Below, in pieces: positions 16,519-26,234 of a DNA stretch of 64,000 nt. Position numbers and translations under genes: made by a program. Within the stretch, counting starts at the first letter, position 1; every line of letters begins with the position of its first letter. Under the pieces are notes generated by a model. That model had not been told where the DNA came from. It ran no database searches and saw only the letters and a program-made list of their open reading frames with translations. Location of the stretch: positions 62,001-126,000 of the forward strand of contig NZ_FNEO01000004.1 in assembly GCF_900100165.1 (NCBI RefSeq). Reading direction: 5' to 3'. This DNA comes from Flavobacterium glycines (GTDB taxonomy: Bacteria; Bacteroidota; Bacteroidia; Flavobacteriales; Flavobacteriaceae).

Positions 16519-17785
16519 TTTTTTCTAATTTTTTATATTCATTCAATATCCCTTCCCATACTACTTTTTGCTCATAACGGGAAACAATCATTGGTCTTGC
16601 ATTCATTTGTAATTGCGAATAAAATTGTGAATCCTTCATTATTTTATTCATTGCTTCCAAAAGTGAATTTGAATTTTTAACAGAAATGATAATTCCGTTG
16701 TCTCCATCAACAATAATTTCATTAGAACCATTAATATCTGTCACAATAGCTGGCAATCCCATGGCACCTGCCTGCAAAACGACATTCGGAAATCCTTCCC
16801 GATAACTTGGAAAAACGAGACAATCAGAAATGGAAAAATAGGAGCGGACGTCTTTTTGGAATCCAACTGAAATAATATTGGGATTGTTCTCTATTTCTTT
16901 TAAGGTTTCAGTTTGTAAGGGATCTAATTCAGTTTCCAGAGGACCTACTAAGAGGAGTTTTAAATTAGACCCTTCGACAGGCTCAGGGTGACAGTGAGCT
17001 GTCGGTTGTGAGTTGTCAGTTGTGATTTGTCGGTTATTCACAACTATGCTCTCGTTCTCAACTACGCTCTGGTTCTCGACTGCGCTCGAACTGACAACTA
17101 AATGCTTAAAAGCATTCACCAATTCGTTTATTCCTTTATCCCCCACTAAGCGACCAACAAAAATAAAAACAAAATCATTTTCGCCAATACACAACTCTTT
17201 TTTTAAGGCTTGTTGCTCCTGAACAGATACTTTCTCTTTTGAAAAATAAGCTGTATCAATTCCGTTGACATTGCCATTAGCTATTACTTTCAAGGGTTTG
17301 GAAGTAATTTTGTACTGTATCAAATCATTTTTGACTCCGTGTCCTTCGGGATAAATATGTGTAGCACAACAACACAAAACCTTATCCATCAGAATCAATA
17401 TTTTTTGTAACAAACCGGTTTTAGAAGGAAAAATCAACCCTGTAAAAGTATGTATACGAACAGGAACACCAGCCATTTTTCCCGCTATCATAGACAACAA
17501 TCCTGCTTTTGGAGTTATCGAATGAACTATTTGTGGTTTTTCTTTTTTGAACAAAAGATACAATTTCCACAAAGACAGCAAGTCTTTTAGCGGACTAATA
17601 TTGCGTTGCATTTGCAACGGAACAGTTCTTACTTGCTCTCGTTCGGCTAACCTCTTTAAATGTTCATCGTCACCAGAAACTGCCACCACTTCAAAATGCC
17701 CGCTCAAAAAAGCCAGTTGTCCTTTGAGCAAGAAATCTAAGGACATCGCTACAGTAGAGGTGCGAATGAGTTTAGGTTGCAGCAT
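16511..17785 (-). CDS. Family 4 glycosyltransferase with in-frame repeat insertion
   Basis: About 424 residues with GT-B fold: N-terminal acceptor domain (I-V-H-S-I-T-P-K-A-G near residue 90) and donor domain with F-V-G-R-L-V-G-D-K-G (209-218) and the E-x7-E type P-S-Y-R-E-G-F-P-N-V motif. Between AFKHL and NLKLLLVGP (residues about 230-273) sits an extra segment encoded by repetitive DNA: three hexapeptides S-x-V-x-N-x, a heptamer-coded T-T-D-N-S-Q stretch and H-P-E-P-V-E-G. It falls in a surface position between secondary elements, so the enzyme may still work. Start chosen at ATG 17785; a TTG at 17806 is the alternative. Confidence 0.88.
   Translation of the reverse strand: MLQPKLIRTSTVAMSLDFLLKGQLAFLSGHFEVVAVSGDDEHLKRLAEREQVRTVPLQMQRNISPLKDLLSLWKLYLLFKKEKPQIVHSITPKAGLLSMIAGKMAGVPVRIHTFTGLIFPSKTGLLQKILILMDKVLCCCATHIYPEGHGVKNDLIQYKITSKPLKVIANGNVNGIDTAYFSKEKVSVQEQQALKKELCIGENDFVFIFVGRLVGDKGINELVNAFKHLVVSSSAVENQSVVENESIVVNNRQITTDNSQPTAHCHPEPVEGSNLKLLLVGPLETELDPLQTETLKEIENNPNIISVGFQKDVRSYFSISDCLVFPSYREGFPNVVLQAGAMGLPAIVTDINGSNEIIVDGDNGIIISVKNSNSLLEAMNKIMKDSQFYSQLQMNARPMIVSRYEQKVVWEGILNEYKKLEKSV
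16967..17098. repeat. Composite repeat insertion within a glycosyltransferase gene
   Basis: 132 bases, a multiple of three. Read on the minus strand it starts with a GTTGTCAG piece, then three 18-bp units (starting GAGCGCAGTCGAGAACCA), then about five heptamers such as AACTGAC and AACTCAC, then CACCCTGAGCCTGTCGAAGG. It keeps the frame open across the coding sequence. Confidence 0.85.
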
Positions 17786-18878
17786 ATACTCTTTGGTATA
17801 ATTCAATATGTTTTTGAATCATATTCTGAATATCATATTGAGCAGCTCTATTCTGACATGCTTCAACAGTTCGTTCATACAAGGTCTTATCCTCTAAAAG
17901 TTCCTGAATTCGTTCTGCCAATTCCTTAGCATTGCCTAATTCAAATAAAACTCCTGCCCCCCCTACAACTTCCGACAAACCTGGAACATCAGACGCAACA
18001 AAAGGTTTTCCTGATGCCATCCCTTCAATAGAAGAAAGTGATAAACCTTCATATTTAGAAGACAATACTATAATATCAGCTGTTTTTAATAATCGAGGAA
18101 TATCCATACGCTGACCTAGAAATACAACTCTTTTATCAAAACCTAATTCAATAACATGATTTTCGCAGTTTTTCAATTCATCACCTTCTCCTACCAAAAC
18201 CACATAATAATTTTCAGGAAGATATTGTAAAGCCTTTACTAATGTCATTTGGTCTTTTCCTTTTCTAAATGCAGAAACTTGTAATATAATTTTCTGTTCT
18301 TGAGTTAATATAGGATGAATTTCTTCTTTATTTCTTGATTTTGCATTCTGAATCATTTCAATATTTACTCCATTATAAATAATTTCTATCGTATTAAATT
18401 GTTTCAAATAGTTATCATAAATATTTTTAATTTCCTCTGTAATACATACTAATTTTTTATATTTAGTATATATCCAAGATTCAAGAGGCTTAAAAATTCT
18501 ATTATTGATTCTTCTATTAGATGTACTATGCTCTGTAAAAATCAATTTACATCTATTTTTAAGAGAAATATTAGCCAAAACAGTAAAATACTGTGCTGGA
18601 AACAAATGTACATGAGCAATATCATAATCTTTAAGATATTTTCTTAATTTTAAAATGTTTCTCGGTGAATAAATATCTTTATAATTCAAAGAATGATTTA
18701 AGACAATCACTTTACAACAATTCAAATCCATTAAGGCTTTTGTAAAAGGATGATTATTTTCCCAAAAAAGCAATAAATCCATTTCAACACCTTCTTTTCG
18801 GTATAAAGGAATAGTGTCTAACAATAATTTTTCAGCACCTCCAGTTCCTAAGGAATTAATAATTTGAAGTACTCGCAT
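17772..18878 (-). CDS. Family 4 glycosyltransferase
   Basis: A 368-residue GT-B enzyme. The N-terminal I-N-S-L-G-T-G-G-A-E-K-L-L motif (residues 8-20) is typical of GT4, and the donor domain has S-K-Y-E-G-L-S-L-S-S-I-E-G-M (E-x7-E near residues 280-290). It should add one sugar to the undecaprenyl-linked repeat unit on the cytoplasmic face. It overlaps the next gene by 14 bases with the start chosen there, and abuts the GT2 gene upstream, indicating one operon. Donor and linkage are not predictable from sequence. Confidence 0.88.
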   Translation of the reverse strand: MRVLQIINSLGTGGAEKLLLDTIPLYRKEGVEMDLLLFWENNHPFTKALMDLNCCKVIVLNHSLNYKDIYSPRNILKLRKYLKDYDIAHVHLFPAQYFTVLANISLKNRCKLIFTEHSTSNRRINNRIFKPLESWIYTKYKKLVCITEEIKNIYDNYLKQFNTIEIIYNGVNIEMIQNAKSRNKEEIHPILTQEQKIILQVSAFRKGKDQMTLVKALQYLPENYYVVLVGEGDELKNCENHVIELGFDKRVVFLGQRMDIPRLLKTADIIVLSSKYEGLSLSSIEGMASGKPFVASDVPGLSEVVGGAGVLFELGNAKELAERIQELLEDKTLYERTVEACQNRAAQYDIQNMIQKHIELYQRVYAAT

Positions 18879-19754
18879 TTATCTGGTTTTATAACGTATA
18901 TAAAGATTTAAAAGAACCCCTACAGGCATGGCTGTAAAAACTAAAACTGGTTTATCGGTTTTATAAAGCCAAGATAGTTCTTTTGCAAAGAATGCAGACG
19001 ATACCAAATGTATCGCATTTTTAAACCGTTCTTTAAAAGTTTTACCATATTTAATCCTACTAACTCTGGAAAAAGCAAAGCCATTAGGGTGTTTTCTGTA
19101 CTGTTTTAAAATATTCATTGAAGAACCATCTGCCTGATATTCTACAATGCACAACACTTCATTTACCGGTTTTAAATCATAATCCTGATCAATTAACAAA
19201 TACAAATAATCCAAAGGTACAAACCGCTCGTTCTCATAAAGAGGATACTTAGGATATTTTTTTACTATTGCTGTGCGATACACAATTTTTTTATCTCCTT
19301 TAACCTGATGTATAGAGTATAATTCATTCAGTTTGACTGCTGTTAAATTTTCCGGAATGACAGTCCCTATAATTTCACCTTCTTTATTTGTGTCAAGCCC
19401 TAAAATTCCAGCATAATTTTCTTCTAAATTTGCACATGCCTGCAAAATAACAGCAACTGCATTATCCGGCATAAAATCATCCGAATCGATACACACATTA
19501 AACTCAGTTTGAATATTTTCGTAAGCTGTATTATGTGCCCCATGCATCCCCTGATTCTCTTGATAAATATATTCAATATGAATTTCATTTTCCTGTTGCC
19601 AGCTAGCCACTAAAGTTCTGGTTTCATCCATTGAACCATCATCAATAATCAACCATTCAAAATCTTGTGAGGTCTGATTACAAAGGCTTTTATACAATTG
19701 AGGTAATAAATAAGCCCTATTGTAAGAAGGGGTAAAAACAGTTAAACTTTTCAT
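18879..19754 (-). CDS. Family 2 glycosyltransferase
   Basis: A 291-residue GT-A enzyme. F-T-P-S-Y-N-R opens the nucleotide-binding fold, D-D-G-S lies at residue 39-42 and the metal-binding C-I-D-S-D-D motif near residue 93. No membrane helices are obvious apart from a hydrophobic stretch near the C-terminus. Zero-base spacing to the genes on both sides shows tight operon packing. It likely adds one residue of the oligosaccharide unit; the sugar is unknown. Confidence 0.87.
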   Translation of the reverse strand: MKSLTVFTPSYNRAYLLPQLYKSLCNQTSQDFEWLIIDDGSMDETRTLVASWQQENEIHIEYIYQENQGMHGAHNTAYENIQTEFNVCIDSDDFMPDNAVAVILQACANLEENYAGILGLDTNKEGEIIGTVIPENLTAVKLNELYSIHQVKGDKKIVYRTAIVKKYPKYPLYENERFVPLDYLYLLIDQDYDLKPVNEVLCIVEYQADGSSMNILKQYRKHPNGFAFSRVSRIKYGKTFKERFKNAIHLVSSAFFAKELSWLYKTDKPVLVFTAMPVGVLLNLYIRYKTR

Positions 19755-20840
19755 TTAGCCAAGTACTACATTCATAAAAAAAGTAAATCCAAAATAAGCC
19801 AACAACACTAATCCTAAAACCTGATGTTGTTTCTTCAATTGAATTTTAGTTAAAAAGGGATAAACGATAACTATTCCCATCATAAACCAGGATAAATAGG
19901 CAAAACGATTGGAGAAATTGGCTCTAATTACCAAAATCCAAAAAGCATTAGCTGCCAGATAAACACAAACCAATCGGTTGTAAGTTGGATCTATAAATTT
20001 CTTTTTAAATATAAAAAAGTAGGCTGCATATACTGCCGAAGCACTATACATCAAAAAATCCCAACGAAAGCCCGTACTCGAAAACGAATCATTATTCACA
20101 TTCCCATCAGTAAGATAACTTACTCGTTCATCTGCCATTAAGCCTGCAAAAAGCCCTTCCCAAAAACCTCCCGAAACTAATGACAAAGGAATACATAACA
20201 ACCAGCCATAAAAATATTTCTTAGAATTATTATAGAAGTAGGTCAAACTCAATGCCACAGTGGGAATCACAATCGATTTATGAAAACCAAACGCTATTAC
20301 AACAAACAAAATTTTAAAAGCCATTTTATCTCTTGATAAAGCGTATAAAAAAAGAGATGTCGCTATTCCGTTTCGAATTCCATTCGTTCCAAATGACCAA
20401 AAAGAAAAGGAAGTTATTAGAGCTAAAAAAGCATAAAAACTGTAATTCTTAAACCATTTTCTACAAGCACTCCACAGGGGTAAAACATATAACAATGTAC
20501 AAAACAAAAAATACATCTGAATATTCATTAAAGAAGAACATAACTTTGTAAATGAATTAAAAATAATATCTCCATTAAAATCAGGTGACTCCCCCCTTTG
20601 ATATCTTTCAAAAAATTGTGCATAAGTACCCATATCTCCAAAAACCCAACTTAATGGTCTTAATCCCATATAGACTAAAGTGAATACCAGAATTAAAACC
20701 TCAAAAGTTTTATTTGTTTTAATGCTCCTTGAATCTGTAAGAGGAACTAAATTAGATCGTAAAAAAACAACGAGTACTATAAACAATAAAAAATAGTAAT
20801 ATAACGAACTGTAAAAAAGAGCCGGAATAAATTCAAACAT
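19755..20840 (-). CDS. EpsG-family membrane protein, probable Wzy-type polymerase
   Basis: A 361-residue polytopic protein with about ten predicted membrane helices. The loop following the second or third helix carries the R-P-L-S-W-V-F-G-D-M-G-T-Y stretch typical of the EpsG family, which is annotated as polysaccharide polymerase-like. It is the only Wzy candidate in the window, so it probably joins lipid-linked repeat units on the periplasmic face. It sits amid glycosyltransferase genes with spacings of 0-4 bases. The role is inferred from fold class and context. Confidence 0.78.
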   Translation of the reverse strand: MFEFIPALFYSSLYYYFLLFIVLVVFLRSNLVPLTDSRSIKTNKTFEVLILVFTLVYMGLRPLSWVFGDMGTYAQFFERYQRGESPDFNGDIIFNSFTKLCSSLMNIQMYFLFCTLLYVLPLWSACRKWFKNYSFYAFLALITSFSFWSFGTNGIRNGIATSLFLYALSRDKMAFKILFVVIAFGFHKSIVIPTVALSLTYFYNNSKKYFYGWLLCIPLSLVSGGFWEGLFAGLMADERVSYLTDGNVNNDSFSSTGFRWDFLMYSASAVYAAYFFIFKKKFIDPTYNRLVCVYLAANAFWILVIRANFSNRFAYLSWFMMGIVIVYPFLTKIQLKKQHQVLGLVLLAYFGFTFFMNVVLG

Positions 20841-20844
20841 AATC

Positions 20845-21954
20845 TTAAGAATTCAATAAATTAATCCAACGTTGCATCACGACGGAAGTGGAGAATCTTT
20901 CACTATTTACTTTTGCGGCTAATCCAAAAGCTGTTCTTCGATTTTCTTTCTGTATTAAAACTAAAATTTTTTCAGCTAAATCTTTTATATTTTGATTTTC
21001 TGCCAATAATCCATCTTCTCCATTTGTGATAATATTACGAGGGCCATTAGGACAATCGAAAGAAACGATAGGTAAGCCTACGGACAATGCTTCTAATAAA
21101 ACCATTGGAAAACATTCTGTTTGAGAACTCATAGTATAGATACTATAATCCATAAATGTTTCTGTCATATTGGAAGAACTTCCCTTAAAAAAAATGACTT
21201 TTTCCAAATGATTTTCTTTAATTATCTCTTCTAACTGCTTTTGAGTATCTAAATAATCTTCGCCATAAAAATGCAATTCCCATTCGGGAGCTATTGCATG
21301 CACTACTTTCCATGCTTCTATCAATTTTTCAAAACCTTTTACAGGGGCAATTCTGCCAGCCGCAACCACTTTTTTATTCATCAAATTTGCTGTTACTTTT
21401 GGGATGGTTACAGGATTAGGAATTACCACTGCATTATCACTTTTGTAACAAGAAACTTCGTCCTGATTTAAAACCACTAAATAATCGTATTTTGATTCCA
21501 CCCAATCATTCAATTGATAGTATTTCTTTTTAAAAAAAGAAGTCGTTCGATTTCTTAATTGCGATTCAAAATAACGGGAGGAATGAAATTCTTTTATTTT
21601 TTTAGCTTTCTTATATAAAAAGGGAACAAAATAAGTATCAAAACCAAAATTAGATACAATAACAACATCGGGCTGTAGTGTATAAAAAAAACGATTTAAT
21701 TGATAAATATGATTGAGTACTTTCTTTAAATTAACCCACGAGAAATAACTCTTCTCTCTATTATAATTAATTCCCAAATCTACCGTCTGTATTTTTTTAC
21801 TTAAAGGATAGCAGGGACTTTTTTCCTTTTGTTGATTAGTTAAAACAATAACTTCATACCCACAGACATCAGCAAAATAATTGGCTTTTTCAGCCAACAC
21901 TTTTTCTATACCTCCATGAAGATAAATTTGATCAGTAGAAAAAACTATCTTCAT
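20845..21954 (-). CDS. Family 4 glycosyltransferase
   Basis: A 369-residue GT-B enzyme with Y-L-H-G-G-I-E-K-V-L near residue 12 and a donor-domain motif with S-S-Q-T-E-C-F-P-M-V-L-L-E-A-L. The C-terminal part (S-F-D-C-P-N-G-P-R-N-I-I) is close to the same region of the next gene upstream (21954-23027), suggesting both came from a duplication. It overlaps that gene by one base (TAATG arrangement). Acts in assembly of the repeat unit; donor sugar unknown. Confidence 0.88.
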   Translation of the reverse strand: MKIVFSTDQIYLHGGIEKVLAEKANYFADVCGYEVIVLTNQQKEKSPCYPLSKKIQTVDLGINYNREKSYFSWVNLKKVLNHIYQLNRFFYTLQPDVVIVSNFGFDTYFVPFLYKKAKKIKEFHSSRYFESQLRNRTTSFFKKKYYQLNDWVESKYDYLVVLNQDEVSCYKSDNAVVIPNPVTIPKVTANLMNKKVVAAGRIAPVKGFEKLIEAWKVVHAIAPEWELHFYGEDYLDTQKQLEEIIKENHLEKVIFFKGSSSNMTETFMDYSIYTMSSQTECFPMVLLEALSVGLPIVSFDCPNGPRNIITNGEDGLLAENQNIKDLAEKILVLIQKENRRTAFGLAAKVNSERFSTSVVMQRWINLLNS

Positions 21955-23027
21955 TACATCAATGATTTAAATAAGGCATCCCATTGTTTCATAATGGAAC
22001 TAATATCAAAACGCTGTACATTTTGAAATGCTTTTTTTCCCATTTCTAAACGCAACTCGGGATTTACAATCAAATCCTTTAGTGCATTAGTAAATTTTTG
22101 TACATTTTGATTTTCTATTAAAAAACCGTCTTCCTTATTCAATATAATATCCCTGGGACCGGATGGACAATCAAAAGAAACACATGGAAGACCACAAGCC
22201 ATAGCTTCTATTAATACCATCCCAAATCCTTCGGATCTGGAAGGCAACACCATAATAGACGTCTTTAAATATTTCTCTTTGATATCAATCACAGGATTAA
22301 AAAAACTTACTGAATCAGATACAACTAATTCTTCAGCTAACTTCACAAATTGTTGTTCTGAATCTATTTTTCCATAAATTGTCAGCTCCCAATCCGGATG
22401 CAGAACAGAAACTTCTTTCCATACCTTCAATAATATATCATAGCCTTTATTGTAAGAATGGGATCCAACTGCTATCACTTTTTTTTGATCTAATGGATTG
22501 CCTGACTGGGGTTCAAAACTCAGAGGATTGGAAATTACAACAATATTATTTCCTTTCCATTCTTTTGTATTAGAAGCTGTTAATACAACAAATTTTGCGA
22601 ATTTTTTAACTTGAAATTGCATCAAAATTCGAATTAATTTCCCTTTGATGGAATTATGCGTGTTTAAATTAATAGAAGCATGTCGTTCGTAAATTATTGG
22701 AATCAGAGTTTTTAGCATTTTAGGAACAAAAAAACCTTTTAATCCATCATCACAAACTGAAATCACATCAGGCTGCAATTCTTTAACAATTTGCTGAATC
22801 CCTTTTTTATACGCCAATAAATATTGAATAAAATTTCCCTGAACAGGAATACTATATGTTTTTATTTTATCCGAAAAACTGTAAAAAGTTTTTTTATCAT
22901 TATCATTAAGACAAAGAATACTAACATCATAGGCATAATTCTCTGCTAAATAAGAAGCTTTAACCGAAAGTACCCGTTCTAAGCCTCCTGCACCATTAAT
23001 CCCGTTTGTGATATAAAGCAGTTTCAT
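21954..23027 (-). CDS. Family 4 glycosyltransferase
   Basis: A 357-residue GT-B enzyme. The N-terminus has G-I-N-G-A-G-G-L-E-R-V-L and the donor domain has S-R-S-E-G-F-G-M-V-L-I-E-A-M, followed by S-F-D-C-P-S-G-P-R-D-I-I, which is shared with the neighbour at 20845-21954. It overlaps the upstream acyltransferase by four bases (ATGA). It would transfer a sugar to the growing lipid-linked unit. The specificity cannot be read from the sequence. Confidence 0.88.
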   Translation of the reverse strand: MKLLYITNGINGAGGLERVLSVKASYLAENYAYDVSILCLNDNDKKTFYSFSDKIKTYSIPVQGNFIQYLLAYKKGIQQIVKELQPDVISVCDDGLKGFFVPKMLKTLIPIIYERHASINLNTHNSIKGKLIRILMQFQVKKFAKFVVLTASNTKEWKGNNIVVISNPLSFEPQSGNPLDQKKVIAVGSHSYNKGYDILLKVWKEVSVLHPDWELTIYGKIDSEQQFVKLAEELVVSDSVSFFNPVIDIKEKYLKTSIMVLPSRSEGFGMVLIEAMACGLPCVSFDCPSGPRDIILNKEDGFLIENQNVQKFTNALKDLIVNPELRLEMGKKAFQNVQRFDISSIMKQWDALFKSLM

Positions 23028-23986
23028 CTTAATTTATTAATAATAGGTTGCTCTAAATATTTATAAACTAAAAAACTCAATCCAATACAAAAAATTGCTA
23101 TCAATACTATTGATGCAAAATGCGGCATACCATAACGGATTAAATTATAAATCAAAATATAGCCTATGGTTTGATGTAACAAATATAATGGATACGAAAT
23201 TTCACCAAAAAAAATAAAAATACGATTATTTAAAAATGATAATTTTTGATATATCAAAAGATAAAAAACTAAAACAAATAAAGAGGTGAAACAAAATACT
23301 TCGACACTATCTCTTACGAAGAGAACACTTACTAATGCTAATAGAATAAAAATATGCGGATATAACTGCTTCTTATTTTTGTATAACAAATTAAACATTA
23401 TTCCGATAATAAAAAAAACACCAAATTTAAGATTCAATAGTACGTCAATTAATGATGGCCGCAATAGAACTACATACATTAAAACTAACCATACTAATAC
23501 TACCAGAAAAATATCTTTAATTATTTTTAATCTCCAAAAAAAAATCATCATTGCATAAAAACATAATTCAGGCAACAAAGACCAATAGGAGCCGTCAATA
23601 TTCTTAACATGGAAAAAACCTTGAAACATTAAGATATTAAAAACTTTATCTTTCAAAGAAAAATCGAATTGTGCTGTATTATCAAACAACATAACTATCA
23701 AAGTAATCAACAAACAGATCCAATAAGTTGGATACAATCTTAGAAAACGTTTATAAACAAATTGCCTTACACTATTAATTCGATCTAAGGACATAAATAT
23801 TACAAAACCACTAATCATAAAAAACAATTCTACTCCATGATGTCCAAATTGAAAATCAAAAATTGAACTAAAATTATAATGAAGGCTAGCTCTAAAAAAA
23901 CTTGTATAATGATAAAGCATAACACTCAATGCTGCAATCCCTCTTAAAGATTCCAGCTCTGGAATTCTATTTAAATTATTATTCAT
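23024..23986 (-). CDS. Acyltransferase-3 family membrane protein
   Basis: A 320-residue protein with about ten membrane helices. The N-terminal L-R-G-I-A-A-L-S-V-M-L-Y-H motif (residues 14-26) contains the Arg and His typical of the family, which O-acylates surface sugars such as O-antigen. It overlaps genes on both sides. It is one of three such enzymes in 3.3 kb, so the polysaccharide may carry several acyl groups. The acyl donor and the site are unknown. Confidence 0.85.
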   Translation of the reverse strand: MNNNLNRIPELESLRGIAALSVMLYHYTSFFRASLHYNFSSIFDFQFGHHGVELFFMISGFVIFMSLDRINSVRQFVYKRFLRLYPTYWICLLITLIVMLFDNTAQFDFSLKDKVFNILMFQGFFHVKNIDGSYWSLLPELCFYAMMIFFWRLKIIKDIFLVVLVWLVLMYVVLLRPSLIDVLLNLKFGVFFIIGIMFNLLYKNKKQLYPHIFILLALVSVLFVRDSVEVFCFTSLFVLVFYLLIYQKLSFLNNRIFIFFGEISYPLYLLHQTIGYILIYNLIRYGMPHFASIVLIAIFCIGLSFLVYKYLEQPIINKLR

Positions 23987-25010
23987 TCCAAAGTCTTGAA
24001 TTATAATCCAGAATTTTATTAATCACAACAGAACTACCAATACAACAAAAAACTAATAACAAAAATATAGGCAATACATACTTAGTACTATAGATAAATG
24101 ATTTAAAAAATATCATATAAAAAAACATATGAACTAGCCAAATATTAGTCGAGTGAGGGGTAAAAAAATCGAGTATTCTATTTAAAATTGGTTTTAATTC
24201 TAATTGTAGAAATAAGAACAAAAATATAATTCCAGTGAACGGAGCAATTATAAAATTGGGCACTATTCCATGTAATACAATTAGCATAATTGTTCCACCT
24301 ATAAAAAGTAAATTCTTATTATTTATAAGATTAATAAGCTGGCTAATTTTATTATTCCAAGAAAACCGTAAAGCAAAAGCACCCAGCATAAATTGAAACA
24401 ATGTACAAATATACAACACCACTTGTGTTTGAATGTGATTAGCTACATTATTGTTATAAATTGGAACTTTATAAATTCTAAAATAAAAACCAATAACATA
24501 TAACACAAAAAGTGATATTAGAAAAAGATATGGATTTATTGTATCAAAAAGTCGAAACCAGAAATGGGACGTTAACACAAACAAAACATAGATTGTAAAA
24601 AACCACCAGGCTCCATTATAGGAAGTAACTACAGCTGATAAATTTCCTAAAAGCTTTATGATAGAACCCGGATAATTTTCTTCCCCTAATAAAAACCCTA
24701 AACCAACAGGAAACAAAAATATGATAATCCAATAATTCAAATACATTTTTTTCAAACGCCTAAGATTATCTTTTCTATAAATTGTTTGATTTTGCAGGTA
24801 TTTAAAATACAAACCGTAACCACTGACAAAAGCAAAAATAGGTACACAGGCATCACAAAACAACGAAACATAATAAATTAAAGGCTTTGAACCGATGTAT
24901 AGCAAGGGGGCGAACAATCCTTCATAATCCAGGCTATTGAATAAATGAAGACACAGCATCATTAAAATGGCGATAGATTTCAAATGATTGGATTGCTGAA
25001 TCGAAATCAT
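23979..25010 (-). CDS. Acyltransferase-3 family membrane protein
   Basis: A 343-residue polytopic protein with about ten helices. It begins H-L-K-S-I-A-I-L-M-M-L-C-L-H, in which the family His is kept but the R-G/A pattern of the motif is altered to K-S. This resembles the subset related to OatA-like or membrane acyltransferase proteins of capsule loci. It overlaps the next acyltransferase by eight bases and the preceding GT4 gene by four. A function in polysaccharide O-acylation is inferred. Confidence 0.78.
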   Translation of the reverse strand: MISIQQSNHLKSIAILMMLCLHLFNSLDYEGLFAPLLYIGSKPLIYYVSLFCDACVPIFAFVSGYGLYFKYLQNQTIYRKDNLRRLKKMYLNYWIIIFLFPVGLGFLLGEENYPGSIIKLLGNLSAVVTSYNGAWWFFTIYVLFVLTSHFWFRLFDTINPYLFLISLFVLYVIGFYFRIYKVPIYNNNVANHIQTQVVLYICTLFQFMLGAFALRFSWNNKISQLINLINNKNLLFIGGTIMLIVLHGIVPNFIIAPFTGIIFLFLFLQLELKPILNRILDFFTPHSTNIWLVHMFFYMIFFKSFIYSTKYVLPIFLLLVFCCIGSSVVINKILDYNSRLWNE

Positions 25011-26158
25011 ATTTTAATTAACCCATTAAACTTCTTAAGCGAATCTTCTTTATCAGTATTTTTTTTATCCGCCAAATTTGCAACAATACGCTTCTTAAAA
25101 CCTTCATCATCTATGTATTTAATAATAGATTGAGCTATTGATTCTGCATTCATTTCACAAATAAGACCTGTTTCATTATTTTTTAATAATGAATGGGCTG
25201 TTGAGAAATTAGTCGTAACAATAGGCTTGCATAATATAGAGGCCTCGATAACCGTCAAACTTAATCCTTCAAAAAGAGATGTTTGAACATAAATATCACA
25301 AGTTCGGATATATGGGTAAGGGTTCGACTTAAAACCCTTTAAAATAAAATTATTTTCTAATTTTTCAGTTCTTATCAATTGTTCTAAAAATGAACGTTCT
25401 CCTCCTTCTCCAATTACATACCACTTTATTTTTTTTCCTTTATCAACCAATATTTTACAAGCATCAATGGCTAAATGAAGTCCTTTTTCTTTTGATAAAC
25501 GACAAACAGTTAAAATAGTAATCTCATCATCCTGTTTAATAAATCCAATTTCTTCAAAACTTCGTTTTTTAATTAAATCATCATCTGTAATATCTTTTAT
25601 AACATCTAAATTCATACTTACTCCTACTGATTGCATTGCATCAATAAAAGAACATTTACTTTGTTCAGATACCGCTATAATTTTATCAAATATTAGATAT
25701 TTATCAAGATCATATTCAGGTCTAAAACCAGCTTTAGTATAATCTGTATTCAACCATGTTATTTTTTTCGATGCTTTTAATTTTTCTGCAACGAAATAAG
25801 TAGAAAATCCTTGGCTATATGCTATTGCAATTCCGTATTCTTCGCTAAAAACTTGAATAGAAGATTTGAAACTAGACCAAAACATTTGTGCTGAGTGAAG
25901 TTTTTCCTTTGTAAATTTACGTTGTAGCAAAAAAGAAATTCGGGCTTTCATTTTTGAAACAAAAGACATTTTTGAAACAAAATCAAAATACACAACATTA
26001 ACCTGCTTTGGCAGGAACTGTTCAAAATTACCGCCTTTTTTAATCAGAATCAAATCCACTTTACATATACTGTAATCCAAATTGTTTAGTAAAGTAACTA
26101 AACTTTTTTCAGCGCCACCACAATCTAAAGATTCTATAACAAATACTATTGAAATCAT
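25007..26158 (-). CDS. Family 4 glycosyltransferase
   Basis: A 383-residue GT-B enzyme: E-S-L-D-C-G-G-A-E-K-S-L near residues 8-19 and V-C-R-L-S-K-E-K-G-L-H in the donor domain, then T-S-L-F-E-G-L-S-L-T-V-I-E-A-S. The sequence is related to the GT4 at 27337-28503 (same Y-P-Y-I/Y-A-Y-L-R-x-C-D and V-Q-T-S-L region). A 76-bp gap precedes it, the first break in the tight gene packing. It likely adds a sugar to the repeat unit. Confidence 0.87.
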   Translation of the reverse strand: MISIVFVIESLDCGGAEKSLVTLLNNLDYSICKVDLILIKKGGNFEQFLPKQVNVVYFDFVSKMSFVSKMKARISFLLQRKFTKEKLHSAQMFWSSFKSSIQVFSEEYGIAIAYSQGFSTYFVAEKLKASKKITWLNTDYTKAGFRPEYDLDKYLIFDKIIAVSEQSKCSFIDAMQSVGVSMNLDVIKDITDDDLIKKRSFEEIGFIKQDDEITILTVCRLSKEKGLHLAIDACKILVDKGKKIKWYVIGEGGERSFLEQLIRTEKLENNFILKGFKSNPYPYIRTCDIYVQTSLFEGLSLTVIEASILCKPIVTTNFSTAHSLLKNNETGLICEMNAESIAQSIIKYIDDEGFKKRIVANLADKKNTDKEDSLKKFNGLIKI

Positions 26159-26234
26159 ATTTGAATTGAGGATTTTATAAAACTATTACTATTAGAATCC
26201 AATGAAAAATATATTACTTACAAAAACACTCATT

